Source: a virus | Strand: one strand, 5' to 3' | Length of the DNA: 40,277 bases | IMG/VR virus record: IMGVR_UViG_3300013126_000082 | Coordinates: 1 to 40,277 of that record | Shown here: piece by piece, positions 1 through 7,975 of the stretch | How positions within the stretch are numbered: the stretch's first letter is position 1 | Layout: every line of letters begins with the position of its first letter | Made by a program: the position numbers and the translations under genes | The notes under the pieces: generated by a model | The model's database searches: none | The model's input: the letters and a program-made list of their open reading frames with translations, nothing else | Told to the model about the DNA's origin: nothing

Positions 1-318
1 CGATTGCAGCATCTCCCGAAAAGCCTCAACCGACTTTTCACGCGCAGTCCTCTCCTCCTTGATCTCCGCTACAAATTGGTCCTTTGTGCGCTCCAGCATG
101 GCGATCAGCACCGGGACAGCCTTCCAGCAGAGCCAGAGCACACCCAGCACAAAGACCGCAATCAGCCCGAAGCTGCCAAGCTCGCGCACCGTGTTGACGG
201 ATATGCCGAAAAACTTCTCGTCCATCGGCGCGGCATCCGCAGCCATCCACATACCGGCAATCCCTCCGGCAGTCACGATTGAGGCTTTGATCCCCTCGCA
301 AAAAACATTGTTTATCAT
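1..318 (-). CDS. Small membrane protein, holin-like candidate (3' end outside window)
   Basis: The first 106 codons are inside the window and the 3' end is cut off by the window edge. The start is at 318, and its ATGA overlaps the stop of the gene before it, so translation is probably coupled. The protein has a weakly hydrophobic N-terminal stretch (about residues 10-28), a strong membrane segment (about residues 48-72, rich in L, V, I and W) and then a charged helical region rich in E, K and R that looks like the start of a coiled coil. Its place after the tail fibre gene and its one or two membrane segments would fit a holin or a spanin-type lysis protein, but no family signature was recognised. 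It may equally be a virion-associated membrane protein. Confidence 0.6.
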   Translation of the reverse strand, partial: MINNVFCEGIKASIVTAGGIAGMWMAADAAPMDEKFFGISVNTVRELGSFGLIAVFVLGVLWLCWKAVPVLIAMLERTKDQFVAEIKEERTAREKSVEAFREMLQS

Positions 319-716
319 AACGCCAGTTCCTCCCAAAGTTGCGCCAGCGCGTCCGCCACCGGCCCCGGCTCGCTTGTGATCTCAACCGCTGCTTGTCCGC
401 GCTCTCCATTGCCGACGACGGCAGCAACAAAGGCGGGAGAGTATGCAAACGGAGAAGGATTCCCGTTTTCATCAACTGTTTCAGTCCACTCCGTCACAAC
501 ATCCGCCACCTTGCGGATCTCGACACTTTCCAAAGTTTCAAACCCTTCCGGCACCATTTCGGTCGCCCATGACATAGCGGAAAAAACTATCCACTGCTCC
601 TCCTCAGTCAGATCCGAAAGCGTCATCACGTCATTGCGCCGGAATCCGTCCTCCTCCCAGTAGCGGGAAGCTGTTCCGGTTGCGGGACTGAATTTGATGA
701 GTCGTAGAGTTTTCAT
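315..716 (-). CDS. Hypothetical protein downstream of tail fibre (133 aa)
   Basis: An acidic 133-residue protein of no recognised family. It overlaps the tail fibre stop by 4 bases and the next gene by ATGA, so it sits in a tightly packed late operon. There is no signal peptide or membrane segment. The N-terminal half has the pattern of a small adaptor or tail-fibre chaperone (TEEEQWIVFSAMSWATE), and genes of this size straight after fibre genes are often assembly chaperones, but that is inference from position only. Confidence 0.65.
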   Translation of the reverse strand: MKTLRLIKFSPATGTASRYWEEDGFRRNDVMTLSDLTEEEQWIVFSAMSWATEMVPEGFETLESVEIRKVADVVTEWTETVDENGNPSPFAYSPAFVAAVVGNGERGQAAVEITSEPGPVADALAQLWEELAL

Positions 717-1924
717 CTCGCAAGTCCTGTTATGAGCATAGAGAAAAAGTCAACCTCGACATGGGCCGAAGATGTCGTCCTTGTCTCGACCGCAATGACC
801 GGGTAGCTGTATTGTACATTCAGAGTCATTCCAGCAAGATTAAGCGTCTGCTCGCTGCCTCCGTTGACAGATGCAGCAAAGGTTGTTGCCGACGTGCGGC
901 GGATCCGCAGCGTGTGGAACGCCGACGTGCTCGGCGCAACGCCGGATGCCGTGGCCGCTACAACTGTGTTACTGCCGCTAACCACCCCTTGCCCGATGAG
1001 CGTCCACGATGCGTCACCTTGGTCCGTGTCGTAACGGTAATACACCCCACGGCCTGCCGATGACGACGCCGTAAGGGCTGCATTACCACGGCCTCCGATG
1101 CCGACCCGTATCCGTATATTTGTTGTCGCGGACACTCGAAGCACAAACCGGGCATCCCAAGCTGCGGTTTCCCAGCTCATCGCAGACACTGAGTTTGGTG
1201 GCGTCAAGTGGACGCCAGCCTGATCTCCGGTCGAGGTTGTGGTTGCCAACCTTACGACGCCGCCATTTGGGAATGCGATGTTCTGACCTGTTACCGCCGC
1301 CCCGGTCCCTGACAACGACCATCGAAGCTCGCCTATGTTGTTTGTCGATGTCTGCCCGCCGCACATGAAATCATCCCGCAGCACCATGATTCGCGGATCA
1401 ATAAGCAGGAGGTCAGCCAAGTCGCGATTGACGATGTAACTCCCGCTCAACAAAGTTTGATTCGGGCAGGTGTTCGCCACCCCTTCCATCGTGACGTTGC
1501 CCGAGAAGGTCGCGCCAGTGAGGCTCGCAAAGACGTTTGCCAGCACGGTTTTGATGTTGGCCCATGTGAGATTTTTCAGCCCGTTGGAGGCCGCTGAATC
1601 AACGAGCGGGACTTCATCAGCATCAACCGGAGTCGTCTTGCTGGTCGCCGCGTGCGTGGTTGCGGCAATGTCAGTGATATAGCTTCCAGCGGCCTGTTTC
1701 CCGTCCAGTGCCGTCTGAAGGTCGGCTTGGTCCGATAAAGTTCCGCCAATAGATCCCCATGTTCCTCCCCCGCTGCCTGTGCTAGACGGAACCCATTGCT
1801 TTGTGTATTCGTCCCACACCAGACCCTGACCGGATGTCGGGTCTTTTACGGATACGGCATCGCCTTGGATTTTTGCAGCGTCCACCCCGCTTGCAGGGAA
1901 CATTCGCTGGACGGATCCGGCCAT
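713..1924 (-). CDS. Tail fibre / receptor-binding protein
   Basis: A 403-residue fibre-like protein. Residues about 55-80 contain the segment WGSIGGTLSDQADLQTALDGK, typical of phage tail fibre shafts, after a short N-terminal region (MAGSVQRMFPASG) likely to attach to the virion. Residues about 85-180 are Ser/Thr/Ala rich and repetitive. From about residue 185 (LRDDFMCGG) to the C-terminus the composition is beta-rich (many T, V, S, G), resembling a lectin-like or jelly-roll receptor-binding head, although no exact family is claimed. It follows the repeat-rich virion protein by only 3 bases and is co-transcribed with it. It probably recognises the host surface. Confidence 0.75.
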   Translation of the reverse strand: MAGSVQRMFPASGVDAAKIQGDAVSVKDPTSGQGLVWDEYTKQWVPSSTGSGGGTWGSIGGTLSDQADLQTALDGKQAAGSYITDIAATTHAATSKTTPVDADEVPLVDSAASNGLKNLTWANIKTVLANVFASLTGATFSGNVTMEGVANTCPNQTLLSGSYIVNRDLADLLLIDPRIMVLRDDFMCGGQTSTNNIGELRWSLSGTGAAVTGQNIAFPNGGVVRLATTTSTGDQAGVHLTPPNSVSAMSWETAAWDARFVLRVSATTNIRIRVGIGGRGNAALTASSSAGRGVYYRYDTDQGDASWTLIGQGVVSGSNTVVAATASGVAPSTSAFHTLRIRRTSATTFAASVNGGSEQTLNLAGMTLNVQYSYPVIAVETRTTSSAHVEVDFFSMLITGLAR

Positions 1925-1927
1925 CTC

Positions 1928-2779
1928 TTAGATGTAGGTTGCGGTGAAGAAGCAGTCGTTGCTGCCGATGGTCTTCTGAGCTGCCGCCGTTGCGGGGTCG
2001 CTCCCGTAGGAGTTGCAGATCGTGATTCCGGTCGAGCAGGGAAGCCCCTTCTGCCACTCGTAGAAGAATCCGGACTGTGCGGAGACGGGGATGATCGCAA
2101 GCGGAACGGCTCCGTTGGCGGGAACGCTTGTGGCGTTGTGGATCTGAATCCATTGAGCGGGTCCGGAGTTGTATCCACTGATCGACTCAAGGGACCCCGC
2201 GCTCGCTTTGGCGATGAGGGATGAGGACAGGGTTGTTGACTTCGCGACCAAGACGGTTGGATCACTTGCCACAACCGATCCAGAGGAGATGGTTACCGCG
2301 CTCGTGTTGACGTTGGTGAGCTTGGCGAGGATCGCGGCAAGGGTGGTCTGCGTTGCCGGGTCGGCAGAGAGCTTGGCAAGAACCGCGGCAAGCGTGGCCT
2401 GGGTTGCCATGCCGGACGCAATAGACGCCAAAGAGCTGTTGCCGGTATCCTGCTTTGCGCTTGTGGCGGGGTCAGCCAGTTTGGCCAGGATAGAGGCCAG
2501 AGCGGTATTGCCTGTGTCCTGCTTGGCTTCGGTCGCCGGCGCGGTAATCATCTTGGCCAGGACGGAGGCCAGAGTGGTCTGAGTGGCTGCGCCGGTAGGG
2601 AGCGCACTTGAAACAACAGACACACCATTCTTGCCGCCGGTTTGGTCAATCTCCACTTTGCCGAAAGAGATGTCCCCGGAAAGCGTGATGCCGCCAACGG
2701 TGACGCCCTCGGAAAGCGCCGTAAGAACAAGGCGACGGAACTCAGAATCAGAAACAGAAGGTGGGACGACGATGGCCAT
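1928..2779 (-). CDS. Repeat-rich virion protein, probably tail or fibre-associated
   Basis: A 283-residue protein. The start at 2779 (MAIVVPPSVSDSEF) is preferred over an in-frame ATG 31 codons upstream, because the upstream codons give an unstructured, Pro- and Trp-containing sequence overlapping an inverted repeat. Residues about 75-170 hold degenerate repeats of about 20 residues built on ALASILAKL and AKQDTGN, a pattern seen in phage tail and baseplate proteins and likely to form a helical stalk. The C-terminal third (from about residue 195) is beta-like and contains WIQIHNATSVP, resembling small tail-decoration domains. It lies between the capsid and fibre genes. Exact role unknown. Confidence 0.65.
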   Translation of the reverse strand: MAIVVPPSVSDSEFRRLVLTALSEGVTVGGITLSGDISFGKVEIDQTGGKNGVSVVSSALPTGAATQTTLASVLAKMITAPATEAKQDTGNTALASILAKLADPATSAKQDTGNSSLASIASGMATQATLAAVLAKLSADPATQTTLAAILAKLTNVNTSAVTISSGSVVASDPTVLVAKSTTLSSSLIAKASAGSLESISGYNSGPAQWIQIHNATSVPANGAVPLAIIPVSAQSGFFYEWQKGLPCSTGITICNSYGSDPATAAAQKTIGSNDCFFTATYI

Positions 2780-2816
2780 ATTGAAAAGATGCTGGATGTT
2801 TGGTGTTGGAAAGGGG

Positions 2817-2905
2817 TTCCGCGCCGGCTCGGTCAGAGCCTGACACCACGCGAGGATTGTCATGAGCCACAAGCAGTCCTGGCCCTGCGCCTCGCCGGCG
2901 CGGAA
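2817..2905 (-). repeat. 12-bp perfect inverted repeat between capsid and downstream virion gene
   Basis: The arms are TTCCGCGCCGGC (2817-2828) and GCCGGCGCGGAA (2894-2905), separated by 65 bases. The stretch between them holds a smaller hairpin, GTCAG-GCT-CTGAC on the minus strand (2832-2844). Both lie in the 142-base gap after the capsid stop. There is no T-run, so this is not a typical intrinsic terminator. It may adjust mRNA stability or read-through, so that capsid is made in excess over the downstream genes. Confidence 0.5.
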
Positions 2906-2921
2906 GATTTTGGCCTAGCGG

Positions 2922-4130
2922 TTACAGGCCAGTGGAGCTCGAAACGCAGGCCTCAAAGCCAGTGTTGAACGGGCACCGCTTGTACGCGAAGGGAATCACG
3001 TTATGCGGACGAATCGGCCGGTACGCCCGGCTGATCTGGTAGATGTGCTGCCCGTAATCGAGGAACAAGTTGCAGTCGTTATCACGCTGAGCAACCCACT
3101 CGAGTTCGCCCATGCTGAGCTGCGGAGCGAACTTGAAGGTTCCTTCGCCGACGAACCGCTCCGGCACCAGGCGCTCGAAGGAGTCCCCGGCGATCAGGAA
3201 GCCGATCTCGTACGTGGCCGAAACCCACGCCGGGTTGCGGCGCGCGCCCTTGCCGTTGGTGACCACCGCGCTGACTTCGGGCTCGATGAGGACCGGCATG
3301 TTGTCGCCGTCGAGGACGTTGAAGCGCAGGGGCTGCGAGTCGACGCCGAAGGCAAAGCCGCGGTATCCCTGGAAGCGATATCCAGCGATCGAGTCTTTGC
3401 CGATCTGGAACGAGCCGGTCGTCAGAGCGACCAAGTCTTCCTTGACGTCAGCGTCGTTGCGGATCGTCTCAATTGCGTCGATGCCCATGAGACACATGAA
3501 GAAGTCCCCGTTCTCGGTGCCGAAAGGTTCGGCCAGCATATCTTCCCGGAGGAAGCTGCCCAAGCGGTAGAGATTCTTGAAGTTCATCGGGCTGGTCGGC
3601 AGCGTCGAGATGAAGGGTTGGTCCACAAGCTGCGCATCGCCAGAGATGAGGCTGTCGAAGGATTTGCCCGAAGCAGCGGTGAACTTGAGACCGGAGCGGC
3701 GCAGAAGCGTCGCACGGACGTCGGAGTTCATCAGCTGCAGGATGCCTTTTTCCAGGGCCATCTGCGCGGCGAGGTACGCGCCCTTGAAGGCGGTGCGGCT
3801 CGTCTTGATACAAACACGCGGCCCGCGTCCACGGAGGGACTGGAGCTGGTATTGGTATTCGGTAGAGCCCACTTCGTCGGCGTCGGCGCCGGTTCCGCAG
3901 AGTTCCACGTCGTTGGTGAAGGCGGGTTCAGCCAGCGAGCTTGCGAGGACCGCGCGCTCTTGGATGACGCTGCGCACGACGTCGGAGACGTTGGGCAGGG
4001 TGCCGCCTTTGAGGATGTTGATGTAAGGGGATTTGCGGGCGAGAACCTTTCCGATCTGCCCAACAATCCGGTTTGTATCCTTGGCCGCAAAGTTCTGGAC
4101 TGCGGACAAGTCAATGCATTCGTTTGCCAT
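2922..4130 (-). CDS. Probable major capsid protein
   Basis: A 402-residue soluble protein. The start at 4130 (MANECIDLSAVQNF) is chosen because it follows an A/C-rich leader (AACCAAAACCAAACTC) like those before other probably well-expressed genes here; an in-frame ATG 19 codons upstream would translate that leader. The features fit a phage capsid: mixed alpha/beta composition, no membrane segments, an early segment with VGQIGKVLARKSPY, a domain with MNFKNLYRLGSFLRED and a C-terminal beta region ending with conserved-looking aromatic residues. It lies downstream of portal and scaffold-like genes, and upstream of tail genes, where a capsid gene is expected. The HK97 fold is likely but cannot be proved by eye. 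Confidence 0.65.
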   Translation of the reverse strand: MANECIDLSAVQNFAAKDTNRIVGQIGKVLARKSPYINILKGGTLPNVSDVVRSVIQERAVLASSLAEPAFTNDVELCGTGADADEVGSTEYQYQLQSLRGRGPRVCIKTSRTAFKGAYLAAQMALEKGILQLMNSDVRATLLRRSGLKFTAASGKSFDSLISGDAQLVDQPFISTLPTSPMNFKNLYRLGSFLREDMLAEPFGTENGDFFMCLMGIDAIETIRNDADVKEDLVALTTGSFQIGKDSIAGYRFQGYRGFAFGVDSQPLRFNVLDGDNMPVLIEPEVSAVVTNGKGARRNPAWVSATYEIGFLIAGDSFERLVPERFVGEGTFKFAPQLSMGELEWVAQRDNDCNLFLDYGQHIYQISRAYRPIRPHNVIPFAYKRCPFNTGFEACVSSSTGL

Positions 4131-4352
4131 AGTGCTTGAGTTTGGTTTTGGTTGTGTGGCCGAAACCTTTTGAGACCGCGACCACAATTTGTTTCACTGC
4201 GTGCCCCTCGGACGAGTGGGCGTTTGTGATCGTCCTCTTTGCCTCTCTAACCCTCCAGGCGGGGAGTCCATGCGAGGACCAACCGGATTGTTAATTGACC
4301 TGATACTGCTGCCTTCCGCGAATTGAAACCAAAATCTTCTGTGAAATAATGG

Positions 4353-4381
4353 TGTACATTCTACGTAGAATTTGATATACT
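4353..4381 (+). promoter_or_regulatory. Promoter with palindromic operator for the 4391 gene
   Basis: A -35 box TGTACA (4353-4358) and -10 box TATACT (4376-4381) are separated by 17 bases. The spacer begins with the perfect palindrome TTCTACGTAGAA (4359-4370), exactly where a repressor would block RNA polymerase. Only 9 bases separate the -10 box from the ATG at 4391, so the transcript should have almost no leader. A related CTACGTAG palindrome lies upstream of the promoter of the 16882 gene. Confidence 0.65.
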
Positions 4382-4390
4382 AGTTTTGTC

Positions 4391-4666
4391 ATGAGTAAAC
4401 AAACCACCAAAATAACCTCCGACAACGCGAAGGTCGGAGACACCTACACACGCAACCGCTTCGAGGTGCACTATCTCGGCAGCGACAACAAAACATGGTT
4501 CGCTATGGCCAGGAACGCGAAGACGTTGCAAGAAGCGCGGGCGCAGCTTGCAGACCGCAAAGCCGGCGACCGCGCTTTGGCTGGGTTCATCCAGCTGGGC
4601 AAATTCCCAAGGACCAGGATCGTCAAAGTCCTGGCGGAAGTCACCGTCGTGGAGATCCTGGAGTAA
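4391..4666 (+). CDS. Small protein transcribed against the late block (91 aa)
   Basis: A 91-residue basic protein on the plus strand inside the otherwise minus-strand virion block. It starts with the GTCATGAG start context shared by the plus-strand early genes and has its own promoter. No family was recognised. Residues about 15-45 (VGDTYTRNRFEVHYLGSDNKTWFAMAR) look like a small beta-sheet domain, followed by a helical Ala/Arg stretch. Its 3' end overlaps the 3' end of the GDP-fucose synthase gene by 26 bases tail to tail. The early-type promoter and operator suggest it is expressed with the early genes. It could be a regulator or host-takeover protein, but nothing in the sequence proves this. 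Confidence 0.75.
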   Translation: MSKQTTKITSDNAKVGDTYTRNRFEVHYLGSDNKTWFAMARNAKTLQEARAQLADRKAGDRALAGFIQLGKFPRTRIVKVLAEVTVVEILE

Positions 4667-5573
4667 GACCACGCGGAGCAGGGTCCTGCGTGAAGTCTAA
4701 CCAGGTTTTACGCAGGCCCTCCTCCAAACCGACTTGAGGCGACCACCCCAAGGATCGCATCAGCGTCACGTCAAAAGTTTTTCTTGGGATCCCGGTAGGC
4801 TTAGAAGCGTCCCACTGTACCGGACTTTTCATCCCTGACACTTGCTGCAGGAGGTCGGCCAACTCTTTGATGGTGTGGCCTACCCCGGTCCCGACCGAAA
4901 TGACATCCGGGGTGTTCCATCGTTCGAGCACTACCTCAATAGCAGAAGCTACGTCAGAGGAGTGAATGAATTCTCGCACAGCAGACCCGTCTCCCCATAC
5001 GACTGGGACTTCTCCTTTCGTCATCGCCTGGTGAAACTTTGCGATCAGCGCGGGAATCACATGCGCCGACGGCCCATAGTTGTCGCGGTCTCCGTAGATG
5101 TTAGACGGGTTGATTGTCATGAACTTCTTCCCGTGTTCTTCCCAATACGCCTTGCACAGTCGCCACCCAGCGATTTTGGCGATGGCGTAGGCTTCGATGG
5201 AATCGTCCAGCCGCCCAGTAAGCAGCGAGTCTTCCCGGACTGGAAGTTCGGCATCTCGCGGAAACATGCAAGACGTCCCCACAAAGATCAGCTTCTCGGT
5301 ATTGAATTCTGCTGCGGCTGAAATCACATTGACTTGCATGCGCAAATTGTCCTGCAGAAACGAGACCGGCTGGGACTTATTGGCGGCGACGCCTCCTACC
5401 TTGGCGGCGCAGTGGATCACCTCTTGCGGCTTGTGGCGGAAGAAAAAACGGGCCACCTCATTCTCATTCTTGCAGTCGCCCTCAAACAGAAGCACTTTCC
5501 GGCGACCAGCAAAATGCCTGACACACGCTGAGCCGAGAAGTCCCCGGTGGCCGGTGATGAGCAATGTTTTCAT
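4641..5573 (-). CDS. fcl: GDP-L-fucose synthase-like SDR epimerase/reductase
   Basis: A 310-residue extended short-chain dehydrogenase. It has the NAD(P)-binding motif TGHRGLLGSA (residues 7-16), the AAKVGGVAANKSQPVSF segment typical of GDP-L-fucose synthase (56-72), GTSCMFP (99-105), and catalytic Y129xxxK133 (YAIAK). The family turns GDP-4-keto-6-deoxymannose into GDP-L-fucose by C3/C5 epimerisation and reduction. Start 5573 is supported by the ATGA overlap with the upstream glycosyltransferase; a longer in-frame start at 5639 would add 22 poorly conserved residues. It is the last gene of a four-gene sugar cassette and would supply a nucleotide sugar to those transferases. The matching dehydratase (Gmd) is not in the window and may come from the host. 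Confidence 0.85.
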   Translation of the reverse strand: MKTLLITGHRGLLGSACVRHFAGRRKVLLFEGDCKNENEVARFFFRHKPQEVIHCAAKVGGVAANKSQPVSFLQDNLRMQVNVISAAAEFNTEKLIFVGTSCMFPRDAELPVREDSLLTGRLDDSIEAYAIAKIAGWRLCKAYWEEHGKKFMTINPSNIYGDRDNYGPSAHVIPALIAKFHQAMTKGEVPVVWGDGSAVREFIHSSDVASAIEVVLERWNTPDVISVGTGVGHTIKELADLLQQVSGMKSPVQWDASKPTGIPRKTFDVTLMRSLGWSPQVGLEEGLRKTWLDFTQDPAPRGLTPGSPRR

Positions 5574-6289
5574 AGGGTTGCGCGGTAAGCCTTCTGCAAA
5601 GTCCGAAGGATCTCTCCCGATTTGATCGCGTGAATGCAAGTCGCTTTGCGCTTAGTGACGCAGTCTAACATGACAAGCAAGCCGTTTTGCGTGACTGTCT
5701 CGCAGCTGGCTCCGTGGCGGAAAGGCAGGTGTTTGATCTTGCCGTGTTCGCAAGCGGGGACGAACCACCAGTCGATGAAAGGTGTAACTGGGCAAGCTTG
5801 CAAGCCAGCTGAGGCAGCGACCAATCGCTCCAGAACTTGGCGAGACATGAAGTACGGCGGTTGCATCGCGATAAGAGGATATCCCGCGTGGTAGTCATCT
5901 GCCCAACGAATGCCTTCGAACACTTGGCCTGGCACGCGAAAGTCTGTCACTTCGTTGCTGTAAAGAATCTCTGGGTCGTCAAACAAATACTCTGGAATCT
6001 GCGGCGACAAGATGAGCGAATCAGAATCATTGAGTAGATACCAGTCAAAGTCGTACTCGAGCAAGATTTTCAACTGCAAATGCTGCCGGTCCCAAGAATC
6101 TTGCCCAACGTAAGCTCGCTTGCCGGCGAACCTACAGGAGTGGCGTCCCATTCGCTCGATCTTCGAGTCTTCTGGAGACATGATGACGATAGGGCAGCGA
6201 TGATGTTCAAACACCGGCATCAATTCGACTACTTGCTGCTGGTCTCCTGCATAGCAGTGAACTGAAACTAACGTTTTGCGGTTGTTCAT
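5570..6289 (-). CDS. Glycosyltransferase-like protein (239 aa)
   Basis: A 239-residue GT-A-like protein. The N-terminus (TLVSVHCYAGDQQQV) begins like a nucleotide-sugar transferase, and NDSDSLIL (about residues 87-94) supplies a DxD motif for metal and nucleotide-sugar binding. FIDWWFVPACEHGKIKHLPF (about 170-189) resembles the acceptor-side region of phage-encoded transferases. It overlaps both neighbours by ATGA and is co-translated with the fucose synthase and another transferase. The substrate is unknown; decoration of the virion or of a host surface glycan are the main options. Confidence 0.65.
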   Translation of the reverse strand: MNNRKTLVSVHCYAGDQQQVVELMPVFEHHRCPIVIMSPEDSKIERMGRHSCRFAGKRAYVGQDSWDRQHLQLKILLEYDFDWYLLNDSDSLILSPQIPEYLFDDPEILYSNEVTDFRVPGQVFEGIRWADDYHAGYPLIAMQPPYFMSRQVLERLVAASAGLQACPVTPFIDWWFVPACEHGKIKHLPFRHGASCETVTQNGLLVMLDCVTKRKATCIHAIKSGEILRTLQKAYRATL

Positions 6290-7014
6290 ACTTTAAGCTG
6301 GCTTCGTACAGCTTTCACCGCGGAGTCATCTTTCACCCCATGATAAAGCACCACAGACTTGTTTTTCTTCGAAAAAAGTTCTTGTTCAGAGATAGTGTCG
6401 CGGTTGTAGTCCATCTTGATCAACGGCGTATTCACTGCGACTGGGCAAGTGATTTTCCCGTGGAAGTAATCCCAGCCGACAGTTCCTGGCGAGCCTATCA
6501 GCTGCGGCAATTTCTGGATGATGTCCCACGAATAAAGCGCGACGGCGTTGATGTGGAACTTGCACTCCTGAAATCCAGTAGGAATCTTCGTGCCGCAGAT
6601 CAACTTGCCGGCCTTCTGCGTTTCGTGCCACGCTTGATGCAAGTCTCGGTCCCACGTCCTGCGTAACATGACGCAATCAGACTCCACGATAAGCAGGCTG
6701 TCCACTTTAGGGAACAGGCTGTGGCGACAATAGACGTGGTCGAAAATCCCGAACGCCATTTCGTTGCAGCCCATTGGCCACCCGACCCCGCGACGCTTGT
6801 TTCGGTAGTATCGTACTTCTGCAAACTTGTCTGCGCATCTTTCGTGAAGTCGACTATCCGGCGCCTTAGACACATCGTGGCGTAGCACAAACAAAAGCTT
6901 GGTACGCGTCGACTTCTCCGGAAGCAAGTCTGCCAGCAGTAAGGCCACCTCCCGCATGCGCGGCCAGTCGCCATCCCAATAAGGCAAGCAGACGAGCAGC
7001 TCGGAGTCGTTCAT
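6286..7014 (-). CDS. Glycosyltransferase-like protein (242 aa)
   Basis: A 242-residue protein starting at 7014 (MNDSELLVCLPYWDGDW), chosen by the ATGA overlap with the gene before it. An in-frame ATG 51 codons upstream encodes an Arg-rich shadow of the neighbouring gene. LLIVESDCVMLR (about residues 108-119) carries an ESD motif in the place of the DxD motif, and the C-terminal VVLYHGVKDDSAV resembles the His-Gly-x-Lys-Asp ending of several GT-A transferases. It is part of the glycosylation cassette. Donor and acceptor are unknown. Confidence 0.6.
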   Translation of the reverse strand: MNDSELLVCLPYWDGDWPRMREVALLLADLLPEKSTRTKLLFVLRHDVSKAPDSRLHERCADKFAEVRYYRNKRRGVGWPMGCNEMAFGIFDHVYCRHSLFPKVDSLLIVESDCVMLRRTWDRDLHQAWHETQKAGKLICGTKIPTGFQECKFHINAVALYSWDIIQKLPQLIGSPGTVGWDYFHGKITCPVAVNTPLIKMDYNRDTISEQELFSKKNKSVVLYHGVKDDSAVKAVRSQLKV

Positions 7015-7973
7015 ACGACAGCTGTGTGAACACCGTAGACGCCGTAGCCGACATGCAGCGCGTGCAAGCGAGCGTCTACGTAAGGTTGAACTCCGACTTC
7101 TTTCGCCCGCTTGCAGAAAGCGATGTCTTCTCCCCGCCCGTCCATGCCTGGCTGAAAGAAGTTCCACGGCTGACTATCGTGCGCTGGCGCCAGCTCAGGA
7201 AGTTCTTCTTGCATCTTGAGAAACACGTTCCGATGCACGAGCATAAGCCCAGTCCCGACCCAGTCACAAGGGAAAAGACGATTCTCAAACACGCGTGCCG
7301 CTCTACAGTATTCCGAGTCTCGCAAGAGGGAATTGACTGGCAGGCCGGTACCGTTGCGCGTGTAGTAGGTTCCTCCGACCAACCAGTGCCCAGACTCTTT
7401 CAAGCGGTCGAGCGTCTGCAAAGCAAGCGGCGCGTCAGGGTAGCTGTCTGGAAGTCGCGCCAACTGACGAAGCATACTGGCTCGCCCGATAGGAAACAGC
7501 ATGTCGTCGTCCACGAACAAAAGCCAGTTCGCTTCTGTCTCGAGAAACTTCATGGCCAGTCGATTCCGAGCGTGATAGATCATCGCATCGCCCAACTCCA
7601 TGTCAAAACGAACTTTCTCTTTCCCGTAGTCAAGCGCCAGCGCAAGCAGACACCACGCGGTCGCAGGATTAGTAGCTTTGTAGGCGGGAAATCCGACGAA
7701 CACGTCGCGGCCCTCCCAATCGGCGACCGCTGGCGCTAGTCGTGCTGCACTTCCTTCTGGAATGCCTTTCTCTGGCGCCAAAACCGCATCCACGACCTTT
7801 TCTGCAGCCGGAGTAGGCAAACTTGCCTCTGCAACTTGCAGCTCCTCTGGCGAAGTCTCCGAGTCTGTCTCGGCAAGATCAGACTCGTCGACGCCGCTGA
7901 TGCTCCCGCCAAACCCAGCTGGAATTTCTACCGCAGGCTTGGCCTTCGGCTTTTTCAGGTTGAAGCGGCCCAT
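7011..7973 (-). CDS. GT-A family glycosyltransferase with disordered N-terminal extension
   Basis: A 320-residue protein. Residues 1-85 are low-complexity and acidic. The catalytic domain begins around residue 90 (DVFVGFPAYKATNP), with MIYHARNRLA (131-140), the metal-binding VDDDMLFP (154-161), VGTGLMLVHRNVF and, near the C-terminus, GEDIAFCKRAKEVG, a common arrangement in GT2-like phage glycosyltransferases. The N-terminal extension resembles the composition of the scaffold-like protein encoded immediately upstream, so it may dock the enzyme to the capsid assembly line (inference). It is separated from the scaffold stop by only 2 bases. Confidence 0.8.
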   Translation of the reverse strand: MGRFNLKKPKAKPAVEIPAGFGGSISGVDESDLAETDSETSPEELQVAEASLPTPAAEKVVDAVLAPEKGIPEGSAARLAPAVADWEGRDVFVGFPAYKATNPATAWCLLALALDYGKEKVRFDMELGDAMIYHARNRLAMKFLETEANWLLFVDDDMLFPIGRASMLRQLARLPDSYPDAPLALQTLDRLKESGHWLVGGTYYTRNGTGLPVNSLLRDSEYCRAARVFENRLFPCDWVGTGLMLVHRNVFLKMQEELPELAPAHDSQPWNFFQPGMDGRGEDIAFCKRAKEVGVQPYVDARLHALHVGYGVYGVHTAVV

Positions 7974-7975
7974 GA

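Noticed and set aside
1928-2872. The longer start (2872) for the repeat-rich virion protein
   Set aside because: The extra 31 residues cross the inverted repeat and have an unlikely sequence; the inner start gives a protein beginning MAIVVPP, as expected for a phage virion protein.
3003-4139. A 378-codon open frame on the plus strand opposite the capsid gene
   Set aside because: It lies fully opposite the capsid gene, in high-GC DNA where antisense frames stay open by chance, and its composition (many Glu, Val, Arg and His) does not look like a real protein. No start context or promoter was seen.
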